64,000 bases of DNA from JAAXQD01 sp963790095 (GTDB lineage: Bacteria; Desulfobacterota; Desulfobacteria; Desulfobacterales; UBA11574). The translations under genes were made by a program, and so were the position numbers. This document shows positions 8,616 to 16,064 of the stretch, one piece after another (position 1 is the stretch's first letter; every line of letters starts with the position of its first letter). The notes beneath the pieces are model-generated. The model saw only the letters and a program-made list of their open reading frames with translations, ran no database searches and was not told the origin of the DNA. Where the stretch lies: the NCBI GenBank assembly GCA_963790095.1, contig CAWBNO010000022.1:124001-188000 (forward strand). The letters run 5' to 3'.

Positions 8616-11480
8616 TTACGTAACGAACTTTCTCAAATAGTTGTAAAAATCAATTTCATTGCTCTCCATCCCGTACGCATATACAAAATTTGTTGCAACC
8701 TTTGAAGCAACTATGGCATTGAGATAGTTTTCAGGCACTCTTTCTAAAATACTCTCCAGTCCGATAAGTTCAAGAAGTGGCTTTGGCGTATATTCTGTAA
8801 TAATATTTTCTCTAAGCTTGGAATTTGCAGGAAGATCTGATTTAAAAACGGCATCTGTGATATCATTTATTTTTTTACTCACACTATTTGTTAAGAGCGT
8901 AAATGGAATCCCCTTTTTTTCATGTTCGTTCCAGAGGAGATTAAACTCCGCTTGGGCATTATACTTTATGATCTTAATGATTTCATCTATGTATGATTTC
9001 ATGAAGTCCGGAACCTTTTCATCCTTGACTCTCATGTGAGCTTCAAACTCATCGTCATTTAATGCGAGAGATGCAAAAACTTCTAAAGAGGATGACGTTA
9101 CACCGCCCTTATTTGCGGAGGCATCCTTTATCAAAATTACGCCATGTTCTTCCAGTCTCAGCCTTGCCTCTTCTGTTATGAATAAATTTGCGCCTTCGAC
9201 GATAATTTTGAATTTTGGATCTCCTCGATCATCCAAAAGTTTTTGCCAGTTATTAATGTTCACTGCACCAGGTCTTCCGCCGCAGGGAACAAAAAGGTCT
9301 GCTTTTGCAAGAGGATGGAGATGGAAACTGTTCCTGAACTCTTCTCCATTGGGAATGAATGTGCCGTCCGGCAGAGTTACTTGTTTGTCATCGATGGACA
9401 CAAAAAAACCATTGGGAGAAAGGATCGACGTATCGAAATTTTCAACCATTATCCTGTCTTTGGCAAGCCTGAGAAGTTCTTTTTTGTTGATTCCCTCAGG
9501 GTCATAGAGGACGCCGCTCCCATCGATTATCGCAACTGTTTTATCTTTTGATACAATGATTTCGTTACTTCCAAGATCCCCATCAGGACCACCGGTTTGA
9601 ACTTTTGAAATATCTTTTTCTTTCAGGTTCAGTTTGTCAAGCACGTTTAAAACATACTCATGAACACTGGCTGTCGTCATGCCGTATGTATCATGTGGAA
9701 TCCCGCCATTTTTAGGCGCCTTTCCCGTAGTAAAGGCTTTCCAGAATGGATACATTCTTCTCTTTGCATAGAAAGGCGCCCAGTTCATGAGTTCCGCTGT
9801 TCCTTCATCCGGGCCGAGAAAAAGAATTTCTTTTTCTCCAAAAAAATCGAGCACCTCTTCATGTTCAATAATAATATCGAGCAGTCCATCGACATAATCT
9901 TTAAATGCCCTATCTCCTTCGCCCTGATTGTCCATATTGAGTAAGATTGTTCCTTTTGATCCGCCTTCGGGTATATCCTTATTTTTTTTCTGTTGCGTTA
10001 ACGCCAGATTATAATTTTCCATAAAAATGGTATCTCTGTTGCTCCGATATTCGGATAGATTCCTCGATCTTACAATCCTAATCCCCCCACGTGCAATATC
10101 TCTAAAACGGATATGAAATCCTATAAAATGCCTTCCAACAATGAAAAATATTCCATAGGGCTTTTCGGGAAAATCAACATCATCTAAAAAGGAGGAATCT
10201 ATTCGATAAGCTGCACAAATTTTATATGTATTAAAGAAGTTTGTTTTTAGGATCATTCTATTAAAGGTTAGAAAATGTTTAAGTATTGTTTTATCCCTAA
10301 GAGAAGGAACATCTGTTTCTATTTTTGTGTTTATAAGTTCCTCTATTTCTTTTTGATTGTCATCTTTCTTCTGGGGGTAAAGTTTGCCCGCAAAATGATC
10401 GTAAAGAAGAGAGACGATTTCGTGGTGTTGTATAACTGACTGGGCAATCCTCGATTCCGAAAAGGTATCTTTGATCAATCTCAACTTCATTTTGTCCAGA
10501 ATCCCCTTGGCCTCAGGTTGGTCTTTCAGCGCCCCGCTTAAAGAAAGATATTCTTCCGCTAGAACGGTCAAAAACTGATTGGTAAATGTCGCAGCTGATA
10601 TGGCATACAGCGTGGGCTGAGATCCACATATCCCATCTAAAAAGAGTTTAATAATAGGATTTTGCGGCAACATTACAATCGTATTGACTTCTCTTGACAA
10701 TTCTTCAACTATTTTCTTGTCCAGAGCGTTAAAATAGAATGAGATGATTCGCTTTTGGTCGAAAAAAGGTTCTATGTACTTTCTGTTCGAAAAAATCTTG
10801 TACCTGTGGATTAGGTGCGTAAAGTTAGATAAAAACTGCCTTCCTGCCTGGCCATGAATACCAACCATAACCCTTGTCTCGTCAGTGTCGGGTTTATCGC
10901 TAATTGAAATATAAGGCGCAACCCTATTATGCATCCATTCCCATGCCGCTTTGTACCTGGCAATCGTTTCAGGATACGAAATTTCCAAAAATGATGTGTC
11001 GGCAACATCGTTGAAAGTGAAACCTTCTTTTTCCTCCAAACCCTTTTTAAACGAAGGCGCTGTAATAATATAAAGTCTTAAATGCTGCTCATTAGACCTC
11101 TTTTTTATCCGGTAACTTTCCAATCGACACATTGGATATTTATTTTCAATTCTTTCTTCTATCTCCTCGGTTTTGGAAGTTTCGACAATGTAAACCGCCT
11201 TATCTTCTTGCTCATTTATGAGCTCAATTCCAACGCCCTCGCCGCCGTATTTTGAAACGAGTTCTGATGCACTTATTGCGATGAGGTGCCCGGCAATGTC
11301 ATCAATACTTGTAGTTTTGAAGTAATATTCATCGATACCAAACTCGATTGCAAACAGTTCGATTTCTTCTATCGCTTTTTCCCGGGACATATAGCCGGTG
11401 TTGAGAATAAATTCTTCCAGCGTTACAAGGTCCTCAAGTGATAAAAAAGATCTATTGGCAATATCTTTTAAACTCTTCAT
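8616..11480 (-). CDS. gdh: Large NAD-type glutamate dehydrogenase
   Basis: A 954-residue Glu/Leu/Phe/Val-dehydrogenase family protein, far longer than the usual 450 residues and like the roughly 115-kDa NAD-specific class. A long N-terminal extension (about 1-450, ACT-like regulatory region likely) precedes the catalytic part, which contains RGGIRIV and the Lys motif EGGSKGT. The dinucleotide-binding domain follows (GGPDGDLGSNEI, then IIDGSGVL). Reaction: glutamate + NAD to 2-oxoglutarate + NH4 + NADH. The ATG at 11480 is chosen over 11489 because AAAGGA is then eight bases upstream. It starts 31 bases after korC on the same strand, so it probably belongs to the kor operon, where the product of Gdh is the substrate of Kor. 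Confidence 0.88.
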   Translation of the reverse strand: MKSLKDIANRSFLSLEDLVTLEEFILNTGYMSREKAIEEIELFAIEFGIDEYYFKTTSIDDIAGHLIAISASELVSKYGGEGVGIELINEQEDKAVYIVETSKTEEIEERIENKYPMCRLESYRIKKRSNEQHLRLYIITAPSFKKGLEEKEGFTFNDVADTSFLEISYPETIARYKAAWEWMHNRVAPYISISDKPDTDETRVMVGIHGQAGRQFLSNFTHLIHRYKIFSNRKYIEPFFDQKRIISFYFNALDKKIVEELSREVNTIVMLPQNPIIKLFLDGICGSQPTLYAISAATFTNQFLTVLAEEYLSLSGALKDQPEAKGILDKMKLRLIKDTFSESRIAQSVIQHHEIVSLLYDHFAGKLYPQKKDDNQKEIEELINTKIETDVPSLRDKTILKHFLTFNRMILKTNFFNTYKICAAYRIDSSFLDDVDFPEKPYGIFFIVGRHFIGFHIRFRDIARGGIRIVRSRNLSEYRSNRDTIFMENYNLALTQQKKNKDIPEGGSKGTILLNMDNQGEGDRAFKDYVDGLLDIIIEHEEVLDFFGEKEILFLGPDEGTAELMNWAPFYAKRRMYPFWKAFTTGKAPKNGGIPHDTYGMTTASVHEYVLNVLDKLNLKEKDISKVQTGGPDGDLGSNEIIVSKDKTVAIIDGSGVLYDPEGINKKELLRLAKDRIMVENFDTSILSPNGFFVSIDDKQVTLPDGTFIPNGEEFRNSFHLHPLAKADLFVPCGGRPGAVNINNWQKLLDDRGDPKFKIIVEGANLFITEEARLRLEEHGVILIKDASANKGGVTSSSLEVFASLALNDDEFEAHMRVKDEKVPDFMKSYIDEIIKIIKYNAQAEFNLLWNEHEKKGIPFTLLTNSVSKKINDITDAVFKSDLPANSKLRENIITEYTPKPLLELIGLESILERVPENYLNAIVASKVATNFVYAYGMESNEIDFYNYLRKFVT

Positions 11481-11511
11481 AACTAACATCCTTTACAGAA
11501 GCGTTACTCGT

Positions 11512-12057
11512 TCAGTTTTTAAATTCCCTTCCAAGCTCCATCCCCAGCTCCAGGGCTTTTCGGTTCATCTCCAGAAAACCCGAAGGAATGCGACTTTCCA
11601 GCACCTTCATGATGGATCCGGGCCCCACGAGATCCGTCAGACCGATGACCGCACCCAGCATGCAGATATTAAACACAATCGGTTTCCCGATTTTTTCCAT
11701 GACGGCAACATACATGGACAGTTCCTTCTGCTGGGCATCGACTTTTTTCTCGGTTTTCACAAACCGCGGGTCGGTGATCAACAACCCTCCGGGGCGAATG
11801 ATGTTACAAAATGCATTGTATGCTTCCTGGGTGAGACAGATCAGCACATTGGGCTGGATCACCTTGGGAAAATTGATATCCGATTCGGAGATGATGACGT
11901 CAGAGCGGGTGGCCCCTCCCCTGGCTGCCGGTCCATAGGCCTGGGACTGTACAGCATTCATATTTTCGTATAGTACGGCAGCTTCAGAAAGTATCACGGC
12001 TGCAGTGATAATCCCCTGCCCGCCTGAACCTGAAAATACCAACCTGCATCTTTCCAT
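11512..12057 (-). CDS. korC: 2-oxoacid:ferredoxin oxidoreductase gamma subunit (KorC-like)
   Basis: A 181-residue gamma-type subunit with the glycine-rich N-terminus FSGSGGQGI and the conserved AYGPAARGGATRSDVIIS block (about 41-58). It works with the alpha and beta subunits encoded directly upstream; korB's stop lies two bases before this start. The complex oxidatively decarboxylates a 2-oxoacid to an acyl-CoA and reduces ferredoxin. The split four-gene order D-A-B-C and the beta-subunit type suggest 2-oxoglutarate as substrate, and the neighbouring gdh supports this. A 2-oxoisovalerate-type activity is not excluded. Confidence 0.9.
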   Translation of the reverse strand: MERCRLVFSGSGGQGIITAAVILSEAAVLYENMNAVQSQAYGPAARGGATRSDVIISESDINFPKVIQPNVLICLTQEAYNAFCNIIRPGGLLITDPRFVKTEKKVDAQQKELSMYVAVMEKIGKPIVFNICMLGAVIGLTDLVGPGSIMKVLESRIPSGFLEMNRKALELGMELGREFKN

Positions 12058-12059
12058 AA

Positions 12060-12863
12060 TTAATTCCCTTTCATCGCCCTTTCGATGATTTTGTCATATT
12101 CGCTACAATATTCAGGTCTCTCTTCTTGGACAAAAACACCCCTTTCAATGAGATCCGGATTCTCTTCCTTGGCTGTGGATCCAATGGGCGTGGTGTTGTC
12201 TTTGTAACTCTCCATCATGTCGGCAGCGCTTCCCAGGCGATTCTTTCGTCCAAAATAGGTCGGACACTGGGTCAATACTTCCACCACTGAAAACCCCTCG
12301 TGTAAAATCGCCTGCTTTAGGATCTTTGCCAGCTGTTGAACATGGTAGGTGGTGCTGCGGGCAACAAAAGAAGCGCCGGCGGCCGTCGCCAGTTGCACCG
12401 TATCAAACGCATAATCTATGTTTGTGTACGGCGCCGTGGTGGCCATGGTTCCGTAGCCGGACAGGGGGGAATACTGCCCGCCGGTCATGCCGTAGATGCG
12501 ATTGTTCATGACGATTGCGGTTAAATCGATATTTCTCCGGGCCGCATGGATAAAGTGATTCCCGCCGATGGCCAGTGCATCGCCGTCTCCCATGGGAACG
12601 ATCAGGTTCAGTTCAGGACGACTTAATTTTACGCCGGTGGCAAAGGCCAGAGCTCGGCCGTGAAGGGTGTGGAGTGTGTGAAAATCAACATACCCGGAAA
12701 TCCGGGACGAACATCCGATGCCCGATACCATGACAATCTCGTTTCTGCTCATACCCAGTTGTGATATCGTTCTTAAAAGACTGTTCAGCACCGTCCCATG
12801 CCCGCACCCCGGACACCATATATGCGGAAAAAATCTTTCCCTGATATAATCTTTTATCGCCAT
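12060..12863 (-). CDS. korB: 2-oxoacid:ferredoxin oxidoreductase beta subunit (KorB-like), TPP-binding
   Basis: A 267-residue beta subunit. It has WCPGCGHG at the N-terminus (residues 17-24), whose cysteines help bind a 4Fe-4S cluster. The thiamine-diphosphate motif runs from GDGDALAIGG to the NN pair of VMNNRIYGMTGGQ (near 90-130). It holds the catalytic thiamine diphosphate for decarboxylation of the 2-oxoacid. The start is four bases from the alpha-subunit stop, consistent with one polycistronic mRNA. Confidence 0.92.
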   Translation of the reverse strand: MAIKDYIRERFFPHIWCPGCGHGTVLNSLLRTISQLGMSRNEIVMVSGIGCSSRISGYVDFHTLHTLHGRALAFATGVKLSRPELNLIVPMGDGDALAIGGNHFIHAARRNIDLTAIVMNNRIYGMTGGQYSPLSGYGTMATTAPYTNIDYAFDTVQLATAAGASFVARSTTYHVQQLAKILKQAILHEGFSVVEVLTQCPTYFGRKNRLGSAADMMESYKDNTTPIGSTAKEENPDLIERGVFVQEERPEYCSEYDKIIERAMKGN

Positions 12864-12866
12864 GCG

Positions 12867-14018
12867 TTACACTCCCTTCCCCTGGATAATCCGTAGGATA
12901 TCTCTGATATCGTCAGGTGCGATAAAAACACCGTCAATTCGATTGGCCAAAAACACCCGCTCGGGATTTTTCACAGACTTTTGAACCTCTTGCATGATCT
13001 GACCCATGTTCATCTCCACTACGACCATATATTTTGCATTTGCACATTTCTCATTAACAATATCATGGGGAAACGGCCATAGCGTCTGAAGCTCCAAAAG
13101 ACCGATCCTTTCGCCCCTGGGCCTGAGGTATTCCACCACATGCCGGGCTGATCGGGCTGAAGATCCGTAAGAAATGAGAATACACTCTGCATCTTCCAGG
13201 TAATACTCTTTGAAACGGGCGATCTGGTTCACATTGCTCTGAATCTTGTCCACCAAATGCCGGAGAAGTCCATGAACCACCTTGGGATTATCCGACGGAA
13301 ACCCCCACATGTCATGGAACAGGCCGGTGACATTGTAGCGATGCACCCCCCCGAAGTCAGACATGGGAAGACGCCCGTCTTCCCTGGGCAGATAGGGATG
13401 ATAGTCCACCCCTTCGCTAACGGATGTCCTCAGTCTTTCCACCAGGGCGAATTCTCCCACCTCCGGCACCCGCAGCCGCTCCCGCATGTGACCCACCACC
13501 TCGTCATAGAGCAGAACCACCGGAGTTCTGTAAGTTTCTGAAATGTTAAACGCCTCCACGGTGGTTTCAAACACATCCTGGTGATTGGATGCCGTAAGCG
13601 CAACAATGGCATGGTCACCGTGGGTTCCCCAACGGGCCTGATTTACGTCCCCCTGGCTCACATGGGTGGGAATCCCCGTCGATGGACCCCCCCGCTGAAC
13701 ATTGACAATGACACACGGAATCTCCGCCATGATGGCATATCCCAACGCCTCCTGCATCAAAGAAAAGCCGGGTCCGCTGGTGGCGGTCATAACTTTACTC
13801 CCGGTAAGGGACGCTCCGATAATGGCGCCCATGGACGCAATCTCGTCTTCCATCTGGATAAACTTGCCCCCTTTTTGGGGCAAACGGCTGGACAGATGTT
13901 CCGCGATCTCCGTTGACGGCGTTATGGGATATCCTGCGAAAAAATTGAGCCCTGCATACAGTGCCCCCTCTACACATGCCTCGTTACCCTGAATAAACTT
14001 TATGTTTTCCGTTTTCAT
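12867..14018 (-). CDS. korA: 2-oxoacid:ferredoxin oxidoreductase alpha subunit (KorA-like)
   Basis: A 383-residue alpha subunit beginning MKTENIKFIQGNEACVEGA. The start at 14018 overlaps the ferredoxin stop as ATGA and is preferred over an upstream in-frame ATG at 14093 that would run through the ferredoxin gene. Family hallmarks are GYPITPSTEIAEHL, the MEDEIASMGAIIGAS block and the TSGPGFSLMQE motif, which together form the pyrimidine-binding half of the TPP site. Second gene of the korDABC-gdh set. Confidence 0.92.
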   Translation of the reverse strand: MKTENIKFIQGNEACVEGALYAGLNFFAGYPITPSTEIAEHLSSRLPQKGGKFIQMEDEIASMGAIIGASLTGSKVMTATSGPGFSLMQEALGYAIMAEIPCVIVNVQRGGPSTGIPTHVSQGDVNQARWGTHGDHAIVALTASNHQDVFETTVEAFNISETYRTPVVLLYDEVVGHMRERLRVPEVGEFALVERLRTSVSEGVDYHPYLPREDGRLPMSDFGGVHRYNVTGLFHDMWGFPSDNPKVVHGLLRHLVDKIQSNVNQIARFKEYYLEDAECILISYGSSARSARHVVEYLRPRGERIGLLELQTLWPFPHDIVNEKCANAKYMVVVEMNMGQIMQEVQKSVKNPERVFLANRIDGVFIAPDDIRDILRIIQGKGV

Positions 14019-14230
14019 TGTCCATCCTGTTCCGTTTCTATTTCGATGGCAAGATCCGGACAACGCAGTTCGCATAGATGACAACAGATACAATCCGTAC
14101 GTCGCGCTGCATAAACCTTGTCCGATTCGTCAAGTTCCAGTACATGCTTGGGGCAAAAGTGGACACAGATGCCGCATCCCTTGCACCATTCAACATTTAT
14201 CACATGCGCTTTTAACTTTGGCTTGGACAT
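14015..14230 (-). CDS. korD: 2x[4Fe-4S] ferredoxin subunit (KorD-like)
   Basis: A 71-residue ferredoxin-like subunit with two complete cluster motifs, CKGCGICVHFCP and CICCHLCELRCP. It carries electrons out of the Kor complex. The ATG at 14230 is preferred; a GTG at 14242 is almost touching the AAGGAAG Shine-Dalgarno and is less likely. The last bases overlap the korA start (ATGA), indicating translational coupling. First gene of the operon. Confidence 0.92.
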   Translation of the reverse strand: MSKPKLKAHVINVEWCKGCGICVHFCPKHVLELDESDKVYAARRTDCICCHLCELRCPDLAIEIETEQDGQ

Positions 14231-14308
14231 AATTAAACTCACTTCCTTTGTTGGGGTTTATTTTCTCAATCATAGAATTGCAGTGGCGGGACATTGGGTT
14301 CAAACAGC

Positions 14309-14326
14309 TTAAGTAATATTACCTAA
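14309..14326. promoter_or_regulatory. Palindrome upstream of the kor-gdh operon (candidate operator)
   Basis: TTAaGTAATATTACcTAA: a perfect GTAATATTAC core with matching outer TTA/TAA, about 80 bases before the korD start. The left half (GCTTAAGTAAT) also occurs at 4247-4257 in the leader of the crotonase unit. The symmetry suggests a dimeric regulator site, but no regulator gene is nearby and the assignment is inference. Confidence 0.35.
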
Positions 14327-14341
14327 ATACAGAGACAGATG

Positions 14342-14420
14342 TCAATAAAAGTCGATCCACCGGAACAGTTTTTGTGCCATCCAAAGATCATCCGAGTCAA
14401 GAAAAGCTATAAGTTCAAAT
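14342..14420 (-). pseudogene. Remnant of a family 2 glycosyltransferase gene
   Basis: The minus strand reads in frame into LIAFLDSDDLWMAQKL and ends at a TGA a few codons later. This matches residues 88-102 of the intact glycosyltransferase at 3209-4042 (FIAFLDSDDLWFPQKL). Only about 26 codons survive; the rest of the gene is gone. Like the intact gene, it is oriented away from a copy of the 41-base promoter block, so it marks one end of an old segmental duplication. Confidence 0.7.
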
Positions 14421-14501
14421 GCATAGCAGAGCCAATGAGATCTGACCTCGATTGGAGGAGTGGGTTTATCAGGGCTCAATAAAACTATTGCATTAAAGGG
14501 C

Positions 14502-14530
14502 TTGACCTGCTATGAAAATTAATTATTAAT
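14502..14530 (+). promoter_or_regulatory. Predicted sigma70 promoter of the TAXI-TRAP unit
   Basis: TTGACC (-35, 14502-14507), 17-base spacer, ATTAAT (-10, 14525-14530). It is nearly identical to the promoter at 4156-4184 in hexamers, spacing and flanks. A MITE-like repeat (14604-14809) lies between it and the first gene at 14948, giving a leader of about 400 bases. No other gene lies in this stretch. Confidence 0.5.
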
Positions 14531-14603
14531 TGTACGAGATTCATTATTAAATCACTTCGCGATTTTATTCAATATCTGCCTATATTCTACGGAATTAATA
14601 AGC

Positions 14604-14809
14604 GAAACCTTTGAAAAATGTTCATTTTTGTTCCAGTTCAAGAAAGGCGAAAATTTTAACTACCCCGATTAAAAATCCATCGGGACAAGCATCCATACAT
14701 AGAGTATTTCGAGGATTACAATTTGCATCTGACCCCAGAGAAATAGGCTGCGCATTTCACGGGAGCAGGCGCAAAAATTGGGCAAAAAGGGGCGTTTTAC
14801 AAAGGTCTC
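14604..14809. repeat. MITE-like element, family GAGACCTTTG, copy A
   Basis: A 206-base noncoding element bounded by GAAACCTTTG and CAAAGGTCTC (inverted ends). The interior is shared with copies at 29871-30048 and 40401-40544, and with partial copies at 27649-27735 and 39464-39511. This copy contains an extra 7-base hairpin segment (CCCGAT/ATCGGG) also found alone at 29208-29228. No reading frame; it sits in the leader of the TRAP transporter operon. Confidence 0.75.
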
Positions 14810-14947
14810 TAAGCATCTTGCTTTCAGAAAGTTGTAGAATTTTATTTAACAATTAATAAGCGGATTTGAAGAAAGGAGGTTGGAAGAAAGTATTTGGGCT
14901 TCGTCAATCCTTAACCTTAAACTTTTATTTAGAAGAAGGAGGTTCAA

Positions 14948-15931
14948 ATGAAAAAGTCATTAATTTTTGGAGTTGTACTTGTTTTCGGTTTTGCTCTTTT
15001 CATGGGTGCAACACCATCAACCGTACAAGCCAAAACAACCTTTATCACCATTGGTACCGGCGGGATTACCGGTGTTTACTATCCCACCGGCGGTGCCATA
15101 GCCAAAATCGTAAACAAAAAGAGGAAGGAGTACGGTATTCGCTGTACCGTAGAATCCACCGGAGGATCGGTGTTCAACGTTAATGCAATTATGTCCGGAG
15201 ATTTGGAATTCGGCGTTGTTCAGTCCGACAGACAGTACCAAGCGTTCAACGGCTCAGAGAATTCCGAGTGGGCGGGCAATCCCCAGAAAGATCTCCGCGC
15301 GGTTTTCAGCATCCATCCGGAATCCATCACCCTTGTGGCTGCTGTGGACGCAGGTATAAAAAGCATCGCGGATCTTAAGGGGAAAAAGGTAAACATCGGG
15401 AATCCAGGCTCCGGTCAGCGTCAGAACTCCATTGATGCACTTGAGGCAGTGGGGATCAATTACGAAAAAGATTTGCAGGCCGAAGGAATCAAAGCTTCCG
15501 AATCCGCCAGCCTTCTTCAGGACGGAAGAATCGATGCCTTCTTTTACACGGTGGGACACCCCAATGGATCAATCATGGAAGCGACATCCGGAAAAAGACA
15601 GGTCCGCTTTGTTCCCATCACCGGTGTTGAAAAATTGTTGGCGAAATACCCTTACTACGCAAAGGCTACAATCCCGGTTGCACTTTATCCAAATGCTGAT
15701 AACAAAGAAGATGTTCAGACGTTCGGTGTAAAGGCAACTTTTGTCACCTCGGCAAAAGTACCCGATGAGGTCGTGTACGCAGTTACCAAAGAGGTTTTTG
15801 AAAATTTCGAAGAATTTAAAGGGCTGCATCCGGCATATCAGGTCCTGACCAAAGAAAATATGCTGGAAGGTCTGTCTGCGCCGATCCATCCGGGTGCAAT
15901 GAAATATTATAAGGAAGCCGGTCTGAAGTAA
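14948..15931 (+). CDS. TAXI-family TRAP transporter substrate-binding protein
   Basis: A 327-residue periplasmic protein. The N-terminus is a classic Sec signal peptide (MKKS, hydrophobic core, STVQA cleavage site near residue 27). The mature part begins FITIGTGGITGVYYPTGG, the signature of TAXI TRAP receptors, and continues with STGGSVFNV and KGKKVNIGNPGSGQR. A strong AAGGAGG precedes the ATG. TAXI receptors bind small carboxylates; at least one from Thermus was crystallised with glutamate or glutamine, which would suit the neighbouring glutamate-oxidising operon (inference). A GC-rich hairpin separates it from the permease gene. Confidence 0.92.
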   Translation: MKKSLIFGVVLVFGFALFMGATPSTVQAKTTFITIGTGGITGVYYPTGGAIAKIVNKKRKEYGIRCTVESTGGSVFNVNAIMSGDLEFGVVQSDRQYQAFNGSENSEWAGNPQKDLRAVFSIHPESITLVAAVDAGIKSIADLKGKKVNIGNPGSGQRQNSIDALEAVGINYEKDLQAEGIKASESASLLQDGRIDAFFYTVGHPNGSIMEATSGKRQVRFVPITGVEKLLAKYPYYAKATIPVALYPNADNKEDVQTFGVKATFVTSAKVPDEVVYAVTKEVFENFEEFKGLHPAYQVLTKENMLEGLSAPIHPGAMKYYKEAGLK

Positions 15932-15955
15932 TCTAAACCTTGCTCTTAAATTGTC

Positions 15956-15997
15956 GGGCGGTGTGAAGCATTATGATTCAATGCCCGCCGCCCTTTT
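15956..15997 (+). terminator. Intercistronic hairpin after the TRAP receptor gene
   Basis: GGGCGG (15956-15961) pairs with CCGCCC (15988-15993) and is followed by TTTT. It fits a partial terminator or mRNA-stabilising hairpin that would give more receptor than permease, as commonly seen when receptor and permease share an operon. The effect is inferred. Confidence 0.5.
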
Positions 15998-16064
15998 ATC
16001 ATTTCCAGAACCTGTGTACAGTTTTCAATATCGATGCACCACATTAACATCTAGGGTGATAGCC

